DNA of 9,172 bases from an uncultured Muribaculaceae bacterium (GTDB lineage: Bacteria; Bacteroidota; Bacteroidia; Bacteroidales; Muribaculaceae), in NCBI GenBank assembly GCA_910586175.1, contig CAJUIJ010000095.1, forward strand, positions 1-9,172, given 5' to 3'. The translations under genes and the position numbers were made by a program. The notes below the pieces were generated by a model, which had not been told where the DNA came from, did not search any database, and saw nothing but the letters and a program-made list of their open reading frames with translations. Below are positions 1 through 8,500 of the stretch, one piece after another; within the stretch, counting starts at the first letter, position 1; each line of letters begins with the position of its first letter.

Positions 1-1056
1 GTAGAGGCGATATCGACCGGCTCTCTTGGGCTTGACTATGCCTTGGGAGTTGGGGGGCTTCCCCGCGGACGAATCACCGAGATTTTCGGTCCTGAATCGT
101 CCGGTAAGACCACCTTGGCCATACATGTTATAGCTGAGGCTCAGAAGAAGGGTGGCATTTGTGCCATTATCGATGCCGAGCATGCTTTCGACCGCTTTTA
201 CGCGGAGAAACTTGGTGTGGATGTCAACAATCTGTGGCTTGCACAACCCGACAATGGCGAGCAGGCTCTCGAAATAGCGGAGCAACTTATCAACTCCGGT
301 GCGATAGATGTGCTTGTGATAGACTCTGTGGCTGCCTTGACGCCCAAGGCGGAGCTTGAGGGAGAGATGGGTGACAAGAATGTGGGCTTGCATGCGCGCC
401 TTATGTCGCAAGCTATGCGTAAGCTGACCGGCACAATATCGCGCACACGCACTTGCTGCATCTTCATCAATCAGATTCGTGAGAAAATCGGTGTCATGTT
501 CGGTAATCCGGAGACTACCACCGGTGGTAATGCGTTGAAATTCTATGCTTCTGTGCGTATTGACATACGCCCGTCGTCATTTATCAAGGAGAATGAAGAG
601 ACCATAGGCCGACTCACCAAGGTTAAGGTCGTGAAAAACAAGGTGGCTCCGCCGTTTATGAAGGCAGAGTTTGAGATGATTTTCGGAGAGGGTATCTCAA
701 AGGCCGGCGAGGTTATTGACTTGGCAGTGGAGCATGGTGTCGTGAAGAAAGCGGGCGCATGGTTCTCTTACAATGGCAGCAAGCTCGGACAGGGACGCGA
801 TGCAGTGAAGAAGGTTATTGCAGACAATCCTGAGCTGATGGAGGAGCTGGAGCAGAAGATAGTGGCTAAGCTCAATGAGAAGAAGGCCAAGCAGGGAGGC
901 AAGGTGAATCCATTCTTGCCGAGCAATGGCACAACACTTAGCGACAAGGATGAGGAAGTGCGCGAAGATGATGCACTTGATGAGCTTCCTGACGCCGGTG
1001 GGGAGAGCAATGCCGACCTCTTTGGCGATGACTTTGAGATTGACATAGAGGAGTAA
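1..1056 (+). CDS. recA: RecA recombinase, 5'-truncated by window edge
   Basis: RecA is the ATP-dependent recombinase that polymerises on single-stranded DNA, drives homologous strand exchange and stimulates LexA-type self-cleavage. The frame is open from base 1 (VEAISTGSLGLDYALG...) to TAA at 1054-1056, giving 351 visible residues. By match to E. coli RecA the first visible residue is about position 37, so about 36 residues and the true start are missing. Visible motifs, in visible-residue numbers: Walker A GPESSGKT at 30-37, the catalytic Glu of DAEHA at about 60, Walker B VLVIDS at 104-109, FINQIR at 155-160 and the L2 region GGNALKFYASVR at 175-186. The last ~40 residues are strongly acidic (ending DDFEIDIEE), as in the regulatory RecA tail. 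An internal TTG at 43 is not the start, because conserved RecA sequence continues upstream of it. No frameshift or missing core residue is seen. Two hairpins follow. Confidence 0.98.
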   Translation, partial: VEAISTGSLGLDYALGVGGLPRGRITEIFGPESSGKTTLAIHVIAEAQKKGGICAIIDAEHAFDRFYAEKLGVDVNNLWLAQPDNGEQALEIAEQLINSGAIDVLVIDSVAALTPKAELEGEMGDKNVGLHARLMSQAMRKLTGTISRTRTCCIFINQIREKIGVMFGNPETTTGGNALKFYASVRIDIRPSSFIKENEETIGRLTKVKVVKNKVAPPFMKAEFEMIFGEGISKAGEVIDLAVEHGVVKKAGAWFSYNGSKLGQGRDAVKKVIADNPELMEELEQKIVAKLNEKKAKQGGKVNPFLPSNGTTLSDKDEEVREDDALDELPDAGGESNADLFGDDFEIDIEE

Positions 1057-1070
1057 GCACTTTGTAGATT

Positions 1071-1090
1071 GGGTGCGATATATCGCGCCC
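1071..1090 (+). terminator. Short hairpin just after recA
   Basis: A near-perfect palindrome begins 14 nt after the recA stop codon. Arms gggtgcga and tcgcgccc (8 bp, one G-U pair as RNA) enclose the loop tata. The bases that follow (ttaccgg) are not a U tract, so alone this is a poor intrinsic terminator. It sits directly before a much longer hairpin and may help it, or protect the 3' end of the recA mRNA. Confidence 0.45.
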
Positions 1091-1101
1091 TTACCGGAAA
1101 T

Positions 1102-1150
1102 AATAAGCAAACTTGGGACGCATCGTTGATGCGTCCCAAGTTTGCTTATT
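1102..1150. terminator. Bidirectional terminator, 23-bp perfect stem
   Basis: Bases 1102-1124 are the exact reverse complement of 1128-1150, leaving the 3-nt loop gtt. The outer arm ends are A/T-rich (aataagcaaac... / ...gtttgcttatt) and the inner part is G/C-rich, so each strand reads a GC hairpin running into a U-rich 3' side. It lies between the converging recA (+) and glycosidase (-) genes and can end both. The stop codon of the minus-strand gene (1146-1148) is inside the right arm. Confidence 0.85.
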
Positions 1151-2108
1151 TGTCCTTTGCTTGCTTTATTTCGGGGAAGAGGGATATCAGGAGGTTTCTG
1201 TCTACCGGGATTGGGGTGCCGTGGCTTATGTTTGTCGGGAAGGTGCATTGGTCGGTCACTTCCTGCCAGTGCTTGCCATGGTCGGTGGAGCGTACCGCCC
1301 CGTAGCGGCCTTCGCGGAATTTGTCGAAATAGACGTATAGTGTGTCTCCTACCCACAAGGCTGATGGACCTTCGGCAGCGTAGTCTCCGGTTATCGGTTT
1401 AGATACTCTCTTTGAAAAACCTTTGCGGAAGTTTTTAGACCTTACTATACGGATATTTTTCTGGTCGGCATTCTCGTTTTTAAGCACCATTATCAGGTCC
1501 TTTTTCACCGGGTCGCGAACTATTGCCGGGTCTATAATATTGAAATCGGGGTTGTAGTATAGGCGTGTCGGGGTGAATGTCTTGAAATCGCGGGTCGAGG
1601 TGTAGTATATGCGGTGGTTCCACTCCTTGTCACCGGGATTACAGCTGTAGAATGTGAAGCGGTCTGGAATCGTAGATGACCAGAAGATATAATATATCTT
1701 GGCCTTTTGGTCGTAATATATTTCGGGGGCCCAGACATTGAGGGTGGTAGGTTCGTAATCCATCACCGGTATTTTCTTTGGGAAAGACCAGTGCCGCAGG
1801 TCTTTGGATGATGCATAGCCCATGCTTCGGCTATGACCCATCGAGGTCCAGACGAGATGAAAAGTGCTGTCGGGTGCGAGGGCAATGCTGGGGTCGCGGA
1901 AGATAATGTTGGAGGTGGAATCCTGTGGCACGAACACAGGTTTGCCGTTGTTTAGGGATTTCCAGTGCATACCGTCGGCACTCCACGCGAGGTGCAGCCC
2001 ATCGGTCTTATTATTCTCGAAATATGCGAAGAGATATAACGGGTCGGATGCGAGGGCCCCTGCGAGGCCGATAATGAGGAGCAAAGTGGTAAGTATTGAC
2101 TTTTTCAT
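1146..2108 (-). CDS. Secreted GH43-type glycoside hydrolase (five-bladed beta-propeller)
   Basis: Encodes 320 residues. Residues 1-20 (MKKSILTTLLLIIGLAGALA, then SD) form a signal peptidase I type signal with no lipobox, so the enzyme is probably periplasmic. The length fits a single five-bladed propeller. Motifs match the GH43 acidic triad: D72 in FRDPSI (base), D193 in IDPAIV (pKa modulator) and E246 in AEGPSA (acid), with WAPE at 126-129 in the usual place between the first two. Strands such as DGLHLAWSADGMHW, GYASSKDLRHWS and YGAVRSTDHGKHW look like repeated blades. GH43 enzymes are mostly alpha-L-arabinofuranosidases, beta-xylosidases, arabinanases or beta-galactosidases; the opening YLFAYF...PVF...RDPSI resembles the Bt3655-like arabinofuranosidase group, a tentative link from memory. 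GH32 is less likely, as there is no WMNDPNG motif. It follows the SusCD/SGBP operon on the same strand but has its own promoter. Fold and enzyme class are fairly sure; substrate is not. Confidence 0.85.
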   Translation of the reverse strand: MKKSILTTLLLIIGLAGALASDPLYLFAYFENNKTDGLHLAWSADGMHWKSLNNGKPVFVPQDSTSNIIFRDPSIALAPDSTFHLVWTSMGHSRSMGYASSKDLRHWSFPKKIPVMDYEPTTLNVWAPEIYYDQKAKIYYIFWSSTIPDRFTFYSCNPGDKEWNHRIYYTSTRDFKTFTPTRLYYNPDFNIIDPAIVRDPVKKDLIMVLKNENADQKNIRIVRSKNFRKGFSKRVSKPITGDYAAEGPSALWVGDTLYVYFDKFREGRYGAVRSTDHGKHWQEVTDQCTFPTNISHGTPIPVDRNLLISLFPEIKQAKDK

Positions 2109-2115
2109 ATTGTTG

Positions 2116-2147
2116 CAAATTTAGTGAAATATAGTGAGGTAGACAAA
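2116..2147 (-). promoter_or_regulatory. Bacteroidetes-type promoter of the glycosidase gene
   Basis: On the minus strand TTTG (2147-2144) is followed by a 20-nt spacer and TAAATTTG (2123-2116), matching the Bacteroidetes primary sigma factor consensus TTTG-N19-21-TAnnTTTG in both boxes and spacing. Only 7 nt (caacaat) separate the -7 box from the ATG at 2108. The transcript would therefore have a 5' leader of only about 0-5 nt. This indicates that the enzyme gene is transcribed apart from the upstream operon. Confidence 0.75.
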
Positions 2148-2150
2148 AAT

Positions 2151-2202
2151 AGGAGATAAAAAGAGAAGGAAGAAGAATGGGAAGGAAGAAGGGAAAAGAA
2201 GG
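2151..2202. other. Polypurine tract in the intergenic region
   Basis: This 52-nt stretch is purine on the plus strand except for two single T residues (2157, 2178). It contains the repeat gaaggaagaag at 2165-2175 and 2181-2191. It lies between the operon terminator (2212-2247) and the -33 box of the glycosidase promoter (2144-2147). No gene is seen in it. It may be simple low-complexity DNA or an upstream promoter element. Confidence 0.6.
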
Positions 2203-2211
2203 TTCGACAAT

Positions 2212-2247
2212 AAAGGGAGGACTCGGTTCGCACCGGATCCTCCCTTT
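2212..2247 (-). terminator. Terminator of the susC-susD-SGBP operon
   Basis: Arms aaagggagga (2212-2221) and tcctcccttt (2238-2247) are perfectly complementary over 10 bp. An inner 4-bp stem, cggt 2224-2227 with accg 2232-2235, is closed by the loop tcgc. The hairpin begins 26 nt after the stop codon of the SGBP gene, reading on the minus strand. Its U-rich 3' side is short (CCCTTTATTG), so termination may be partial and some transcripts could continue into the glycosidase gene. Confidence 0.75.
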
Positions 2248-2273
2248 CAATTTGCATGAAGATTAAATTTTTG

Positions 2274-3776
2274 TTATCTCGTCTTTAAGTATTCGAGGGA
2301 ATTTTTGGCAAGAGTGAGCACATTGTCTTGATAAGCATTGTTTGAGGGATGGGCACTTATGTCGGGCGTACCGTCTGCATTTCTCATCGAGAATTCGCAG
2401 CCACCGTTGCCGATGCAAAGGATAGTGCCCTTGAACTCAGTGTTGCCCTGTTGTGCTTCCCAGACATTGAGCTGCGATACCCATTCCCACTGGGAATCCC
2501 ATGTGCCGAGCGGATAGATGCCGTAGGTCTGGGTGAGGGCTGTGTAGCAACCCTCTTCCTGATTGCCCATGCCAGTTAGTGCGGAGGGGATGTTGAAGAA
2601 GAGGCAGTTGTGGTCTTCAGTCCAACCGGCACCCTTGAACGGGATGACCTTGCAAAATTCGCCTTGCTCTGCGGTCAGACCCTTATAGATTGGATGGGAC
2701 GAATGGTCCTTGGTAAACTTACGACCGGGGTTGAGAGAGACTCCCATTTTCCAGACATCGGGGTTATAGACACCCTTACCGGCTGCAATGTTGTGGTCGT
2801 TGTTGCGGAGCATGTCGAGGTCAAGTCGGCCGAGATAGCCAACATATACCGTAGCATGGCTCCAGAGCAAGAGGCTACCGCCGTCGGCATACCATTGGGT
2901 GATGACCGGAGTTGCGTCGGTCACTACCTGCGGCATGGTGAAGACTTCCTCCTCAGTTACATCCTCGAGGTCGCGCATCCAGAACAGTACCCGGAAACGG
3001 TCGATGTCGTTGACAGAATTAATGTCGCCAAAGTAAATGAATTGAGCTGTGGGATATTGCTCATGTAGCCAGAGCCAAGCGCAGGCCTCGTCATCGTCGC
3101 CCTCGGCCACGAGTTTTTCGGGGGTGGGATAGATGCTGAGGAAGCCTATGGCAGTCTTTCCGATCTTGAGAGAAGAGGAAACCGGAAGGGAGCAGCCCTC
3201 ATTATTGACCGCAACAAGAGTTACCGTCCATTCGTCTCCATAATTGACATTCGGTATAGTGTATTCGGTAGCTTTGCCAGCGAGCGTCTCATGGATAGAG
3301 ATTGAGCCATTGGTTGCGGAGAAGTCGATAGATTCGGCAGAGGCGTTTGCAGTCCATTCCACCTTGGCATCGTAGCCTGTGCCACGTTCGAGCTGGGCCA
3401 TGCTGAGACCCTCCATCTTGGAGGCACCGGGGCGGAGTGCACGCTTCACCACGCCAAGCGACTGGTTGGTACCATCGGTGAGCTTGAACACATAAGTATA
3501 TTCAATATTGGTGTCGACATTGCGGAAAGCGTAAGAATTGCCATCGACAGTCTCAGAGCCTACCAGGGTGGAACCCTGATAGACATTGATAATCATCGAG
3601 AGATCATTTTGCGCAGGCCAGGACCACACGTAGTCATCACCTACGAGCTGACCTGTAATCAGATTGGCATCTATAGGTGCGAGCACCGGCGACTTTATGC
3701 CATCGTCCTCATCTTGACAAGAGGCAAGTGAGATAAGCGCGAAGAGCGCAACGAATAAAATATTAAGTTTTTTCAT
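2274..3776 (-). CDS. Surface glycan-binding lipoprotein with DUF4960-like C-terminus (SusE-position SGBP)
   Basis: Encodes 500 residues from the ATG at 3776; an in-frame ATG three codons upstream (3785) is less likely because MKKLNILFVALFALISLASC gives a normal lipoprotein signal. The lipobox Cys is residue 20, followed by QDEDDG, an acidic stretch like the Bacteroidetes surface-export signal. Residues ~28-115 and ~116-205 look like two Ig/FN3-type beta-sandwiches (VWSWPAQNDLSMIINVYQG; AKVEWTANASAESIDF). Residues ~210-497 form one aromatic-rich domain (CAWLWLHEQYP, GGSLLLWSH, GTWDSQWEWVSQLNVWEA, ILCIGNGGCEFS) that I assign to DUF4960. That domain occurs in BT1761, the levan-binding surface protein encoded with SusCD BT1763/BT1762. 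The role is non-catalytic capture of glycan at the cell surface for the SusCD pair. The gene is third in the operon, 42 nt after susD, and is followed by a terminator. Lipoprotein and SGBP role are well supported; the DUF4960 name is from recall of the family, and levan as ligand is only one option. Confidence 0.82.
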   Translation of the reverse strand: MKKLNILFVALFALISLASCQDEDDGIKSPVLAPIDANLITGQLVGDDYVWSWPAQNDLSMIINVYQGSTLVGSETVDGNSYAFRNVDTNIEYTYVFKLTDGTNQSLGVVKRALRPGASKMEGLSMAQLERGTGYDAKVEWTANASAESIDFSATNGSISIHETLAGKATEYTIPNVNYGDEWTVTLVAVNNEGCSLPVSSSLKIGKTAIGFLSIYPTPEKLVAEGDDDEACAWLWLHEQYPTAQFIYFGDINSVNDIDRFRVLFWMRDLEDVTEEEVFTMPQVVTDATPVITQWYADGGSLLLWSHATVYVGYLGRLDLDMLRNNDHNIAAGKGVYNPDVWKMGVSLNPGRKFTKDHSSHPIYKGLTAEQGEFCKVIPFKGAGWTEDHNCLFFNIPSALTGMGNQEEGCYTALTQTYGIYPLGTWDSQWEWVSQLNVWEAQQGNTEFKGTILCIGNGGCEFSMRNADGTPDISAHPSNNAYQDNVLTLAKNSLEYLKTR

Positions 3777-3838
3777 GATTGACATGATTGAGTCAAATTA
3801 TTGTAACCTGCATTGCGATTAATTGTAACCTTCGTTCT
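3777..3838 (-). repeat. Short direct repeats across the susD-SGBP junction
   Basis: Reading the minus strand, GGTTACAAT occurs at the end of susD (its Gly-Tyr-Asn codons, just before the stop) and again 13 nt later, followed by TAAT in each case with a one-base offset. Further on, TCAATCATG occurs twice in tandem and creates both candidate starts of the SGBP gene (3785 and 3776). The same start context TCAATCATGAAA precedes susD at 5555. These look like small local duplications; a conserved translation-initiation context is also possible. Confidence 0.5.
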
Positions 3839-5555
3839 GGACATAGAGACCGGGAACGTAATAGAGCTGGTTGTAAGGGATAGGATAGAACTCATTCTTG
3901 CCGGGAGTATAGTGCGCATCCTTGTAATACTGGCCATACTTCACCTTCTCGTATTCAGACTTGGCAGCCTTTTCGAAATAAGAGTTGAGCACAGAAGAAG
4001 CTATACCCCAGCGGCGGAGGTCGAAATAGCGGCTTGACTCCATGGCCATCTCGAGGCGGCGTTCCCAACGGAGACGCGTGCGGGCCTTATCCTTATCGCT
4101 GAAGTCGGAAGCTGTGTAGAGAGCTATTTCGCAGAAGTCTTTTGCATAAGCGATATGCTTATTGACAGAGTTGGCGGCACGCGTGCGGATATCATTGATA
4201 ATCTCGCGAGCCTCTTCGAGGCGACCGAGTTCGATGAGAGCTTCGGCACGCATCAACATGACGTCGGTGTAGCGGAACACATAGTCGTTGGTGGCAAAAG
4301 CCTGCCAGGAGCCGTCGAAAGTCTCGCCGGCGCTGCGCTGAGGCACCTCCTTGAGCGAAGTGTAGAAACCATAGGTTGAGGGTGTGCGCGAGTTGCTTTT
4401 GGTCATGGTGTATTCAGCCTCATACTTGTAGGGGAAAGTAGGCATACCCACTGTGTGGAATAGGCGCGGATCCCATTTCTGAGCCGAGGGAGTGCCATTT
4501 AGGGGGTAATCGTCGGAGTCGTCGTAAGCCTCAAACATGGGGAGACCATTCTTGGTCTTGAAGGCATTCACGAGGTCCTGTGAGGGTTTGTGGAAGTCCC
4601 AACCGCACGACCACATGCCCCAGCAGCCGTTAAGCATGATAGACCAGTTTGCGCGGCCATATTTTGTGTTGTCCTGATCATATTGGGAAGTCTGGACAGC
4701 GAATACAGATTCCTTGCTGTTTTTGTATTCGGGAAGGAAGATATCGCCGAAATCCTCAAGATAACCGAAGCGGGAATCCTTGACGACCTTGGTGTATTGC
4801 TCCACCTTCTTCATATACTCCTGATTTATGAATGCCACGCCGTCAGATTTCTCATAGCCGTCGCCCCATGCGAGAGTGAGGTAGCACTTGGCGAGATATG
4901 CAGCAGCTGCGATACGGTTGGCACGACCGCCACCATCTTCGGTGACATCGGGAAGGGCATCATAGGCAAGTTCGAACTCATGAATTACCTTGCCGAAGAG
5001 ATCCTCGTAAGAATACTGGTTGTTGGGGACCTTCTCCTGCGAGTTGTTTTGCATGACCTCCTCGTCGATCCAAGGCACCTGACGGAACATTGTGACGAGC
5101 TTGAAATAGTTGTGTCCACGCAAGAAATGCACTTCGCCTACACGCTGGGCGGCAGTCTCTTCACCGAGCACCTCCACGCCATGCTTCTGAAGCGAAACGA
5201 GGGCACGGTTGCAACGCGAGATGTTGCAATAGAGGCGATACCAGAGTTCGTCGAGTTCGCCGGGAGTGGAAGTCAAGGTGGACCAAATCTCCATGGGGTG
5301 ATAGCCGGTGTCGGTTGTTCCACCGCCACCTTTCATGCAGTCGTCAGAGCCGAGGTCACCATAGGGCCAGAGATTGAAGGGGTAGCTGTACCAGCAGTCG
5401 CCGAGCGATGCGTAAGCGGCGTTGACGAGCTTGTCGGGCTGTTGGTAAGCATGTTCGCTATCGAGCACACCTGTGGGTGGAACATCGATAAAATCGTTGC
5501 AGGCGGTCATCCCCAAAGTGAGGAAAGATATTGCCAATATATTTAAAGATTTCAT
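3819..5555 (-). CDS. SusD/RagB-family nutrient-binding outer membrane lipoprotein
   Basis: Encodes 578 residues from the ATG at 5555. The open frame extends 10 codons further (to 5585), but MKSLNILAISFLTLGMTAC is the lipoprotein signal, with the lipobox Cys at residue 19, so the inner ATG is chosen. After it comes NDFIDVPPTGVLDSEHAY, typical of mature SusD proteins. An N-terminal SusD-like region (NAAYASLGD..., NISRCNRAL, RVGEVHFLRGHNYFKLV, AYLAKCYLTLAWG) carries the TPR-like helices. The C-terminal RagB/SusD domain shows DYVFRYTDVMLMRAEALIEL, RLRWERRLEMAMESSRYFDL and ends near FYPIPYNQLYYVPGL. SusD proteins form the extracellular lid of the SusC transporter and bind the incoming oligosaccharide. 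The gene starts 32 nt after susC and is followed 42 nt on by the SGBP gene, so the three are one transcription unit. Length is normal and the frame intact. Glycan specificity cannot be read from the sequence. Confidence 0.96.
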   Translation of the reverse strand: MKSLNILAISFLTLGMTACNDFIDVPPTGVLDSEHAYQQPDKLVNAAYASLGDCWYSYPFNLWPYGDLGSDDCMKGGGGTTDTGYHPMEIWSTLTSTPGELDELWYRLYCNISRCNRALVSLQKHGVEVLGEETAAQRVGEVHFLRGHNYFKLVTMFRQVPWIDEEVMQNNSQEKVPNNQYSYEDLFGKVIHEFELAYDALPDVTEDGGGRANRIAAAAYLAKCYLTLAWGDGYEKSDGVAFINQEYMKKVEQYTKVVKDSRFGYLEDFGDIFLPEYKNSKESVFAVQTSQYDQDNTKYGRANWSIMLNGCWGMWSCGWDFHKPSQDLVNAFKTKNGLPMFEAYDDSDDYPLNGTPSAQKWDPRLFHTVGMPTFPYKYEAEYTMTKSNSRTPSTYGFYTSLKEVPQRSAGETFDGSWQAFATNDYVFRYTDVMLMRAEALIELGRLEEAREIINDIRTRAANSVNKHIAYAKDFCEIALYTASDFSDKDKARTRLRWERRLEMAMESSRYFDLRRWGIASSVLNSYFEKAAKSEYEKVKYGQYYKDAHYTPGKNEFYPIPYNQLYYVPGLYVQNEGYN

Positions 5556-5587
5556 GATTGATCGAAATTTAAGATTTATATACACTC

Positions 5588-8500
5588 TTAGAAATTAACT
5601 TGCAGACCGAACGAAACGGAGGTCGGGATAGGATAAGCCCAGTTGGGGTTTTCGGGGTCGGTGCATGTGAGGCTCTTGCTCTTGATGGTGAGGAGATTCT
5701 GCGCAGAGACATAGAAGCGAGCCTTGGTCATGCGGAGTTTCTCGATAATTTTAGCCGGGAGGCTGTAGCCAATCTGAAGAGTACGGAGCTTGGCGTAAGA
5801 GCCGTTCTCAACGAAATAAGAAGAAGTGCGGCCTTCGTCACCCTTATTGTCGGTGGTAAGCATCGGTATATTGGAAGAGGTGTTGACATCGGGGAGCCAG
5901 CCGTCGAGCACGCGGACACCCTTGTTGCTGCCGGCGTCGGTTACACTCCAGAAGTCGTTCTGGAATTTCTGGTTGTTGTAGACATCCTGGCCAAGCACAC
6001 CCTGCCAGAACATCTGGAAGTCGAAATTCTTATACGAGAGTTCCACGTTGAGACCGAAAGAGAGGTCGGGCACGGGGTTGAAAATCCATGTCTGGTCATC
6101 GGGGGTAATCTTGCCGTCACCATTGAGGTCGGCATACTTCATGCCACCGAGGCGGGCGTTGTCCTGACCGTAAGCGAGCACTTCATCTTGCGACTTGAAG
6201 ATGCCGTCGTAAACGTAACCTACGATAGAACCATAAGGCTGCTTGGACTGCACGAGGTTTTCAGTAGTGGTGTGAGCGTAGGAGCCCGTGGTGTTGCGCG
6301 GCAGGTAAGTCACCTTGTTGCGGAAGAAGTCGAGGTTGAGCGAGGCGTTGTAACCGAATCCGCATGCGAGTTGGTCGCGCCAACCAATCTGGAATTCCAT
6401 ACCCCAGTTGCGGAGCGATGGACCGTTGAGCCAAGAAGCGCCACCTTCACCCATAGAGCCGAGGTATGCCGGTATAATAAGCATATCCTTTACATCCTTG
6501 ATATAAGCGTCTACCGTACCGGTAAGGCGATTGCGGAGGAAAGAGAAGTCGAGTCCGGCGTTATACTGTATGGTAGTCTCCCATTTCAGGTTGGGGTTGG
6601 CAGTCTGGCTTGCATAGTAACCGGAGGGGAATATACCACTATGCTGGAGCAAGAGGTCATAGGCTGTAGAAGTGACACGGTCGCTGCCATAATCAGCGAG
6701 ATATAGGGCATAACGGGCAGTGTTGGATATAGCCTGGTTACCGGTCTTACCCCAAGAGAGACGGAGTTTGAGATCGTCGAGCCAATTAGCCTTGATATGC
6801 TCCGAGATACGATAGCCGAGCGTTGCAGCGGGGAAAGTACCGTAGCGGTTGTTGGAGCCGAAGCGTGAAGAACCGTCGTGACGTATGGTGAACGAAGCGA
6901 GGAGAAGGTTACGCCAATTATAGTCAATCTTACCGAAGAATGACATCAGGGCGTATGCAGACTTATTACCGGTGGAGCGTTCCACACCTGAGGAAGCGTC
7001 AGGATACATGAAGTCGGTATCCTCGAGGTCGTAATTCTCATTATATCCAGAGAAATCGATGCGGCTTTGCCTGAACATCTCCATACCGGCGAGCACAGTG
7101 AAGTCGTGGTCTTCCTTGATATTGAAATTGTAGTTGATTGTGTTAGACCAAGTCCATTTGGTATCGTTGGCCTGAGAGAGAGTTGTGGAGTTAGTATCGT
7201 TGTTGACGATGTCGCTGTGGTAAGTGAAATTGTAAGAATGGATGAATGCGGCATCATAGTCGAGACCGAAGTTAGAGCGAATCAGGAGGCCCTTGATAGG
7301 CTTGATGTCTATGTATGCGTTACCGAAAAGACGCCATATGTTGAGGGCGTTGTGACGGTTGAAGGCGAGTTCGCGGAGAGGGTTCTGCCTATCGGCCATA
7401 CTTCCTACGGGACCTGCATATGTGACGCCGTCAGTTTCATAAACAGGAACGATTGAGGGCATCTTAAGGGCATTCTCAAGAGGATGGCAGTCCACTTGGT
7501 CGGTATATGTGAGGGTGAAATTCTCACCTACGGTAAGCACCGGGGAGATATTGAACGAGGTGTTGATACGGGCCGAGATATTCTCGAAGTTGGTATATTT
7601 GAGGATACCTTCGTTCTTCTTGTAACCGAGAGAGAAAAGAGCCGAGTAAGCATCGGTGGCTTTTGACACGGAAGCGTCGTAGCTCTGAGAGAAGCCGGTG
7701 CGCGAGATTTGGTCGAGCCAATCTGTATCAGACATCAGCATTGTCTTTTTCTCATTGATGAAGCCATCGTAGTAACCGTTGACGGTATAATTGTTGTACT
7801 GACCGGTGCGGTAGTCATATACAGAGATGGGGAAGCCGGTGGGGGCGTTCAGGTCGAGTCCATAGCTCGAGGCGTAAGATGCGGGGTCTAAGCCATCGTT
7901 GAGGGCAGCCTGCGCCATCGCCATAGCGTAACCCTTTGAATTGAGGAGTTTCATTTTTGACTGACCGGAGTAGAACTGGCCGGTAAGATTGGCCGAGAAG
8001 CTAACATTTACCTTGTCGCTCTTGGCTTTGCCCTTCTTTGTGGTGATGATGATGACACCGTTGGCTGCGCGCGAACCATATATAGAAGCCGAGGCAGCAT
8101 CCTTAAGCACCTGCATGCTTTCGATATCGTTCATGTTGAGCGAATTGAGCGATGCAGTGGTTGGCACACCGTCTATCACGAAGAGAGGGTCTTGGGAGGC
8201 ATTGAACGAGCCGATACCACGTATACGGACTGAACCGGTGCCGCTCGGCGAACCGTCGGCTGTCACAGTCATGCCGGGCACCTTGCCTTGTAGGGCTCTC
8301 ATGGGGTCGGTGTCGGCGGAGTTTTCGAAATTCTTTGAGTTGACCACAGAGACAGAACCGGTGAGGTCAGCTTTTTTCATGGTCTGGTAACCTACCACCA
8401 CCACCTCGTCGAGCAGACCGGTATCCTCGCTCAGGGTAATTGTCATTTCGGGAGAGGCCTTGACCTGAAGCGGCTTGAAACCGATATAGCTTACTGTAAG

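Noticed and set aside
43..1056. A shorter recA beginning at the TTG at 43
   Set aside because: Conserved RecA sequence (VEAISTGSLGLDYAL) continues in frame upstream to base 1, so this TTG is an internal Leu codon.
697..1356. Minus-strand 219-codon ORF across recA, the terminator and the glycosidase 3' end
   Set aside because: It runs through the 23-bp terminator stem and two better-supported genes, with no family resemblance.
1146..2108. The glycosidase as a GH32 fructanase, suggested by the levan-type SGBP
   Set aside because: The GH32 WMNDPNG motif is absent, and the acid residue lies in an EGP motif with IDPAIV and WAPE as in GH43.
4590..5546. Plus-strand 318-codon ORF antisense to susD
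   Set aside because: It lies wholly opposite a strongly conserved SusD gene and shows no recognisable domain; such shadow ORFs arise from codon bias.
5556..5587. A/T-rich imperfect dyad between susC and susD (aattt...aaatt)
   Set aside because: The pairing is weak, A/T-only at its ends and lacks a GC core, so it is not a convincing terminator; susC and susD are better read as co-transcribed.
5600..6706. Plus-strand 368-codon ORF antisense to susC
   Set aside because: It is opposite the conserved SusC barrel, has no domain pattern and is best explained as a codon-bias shadow.
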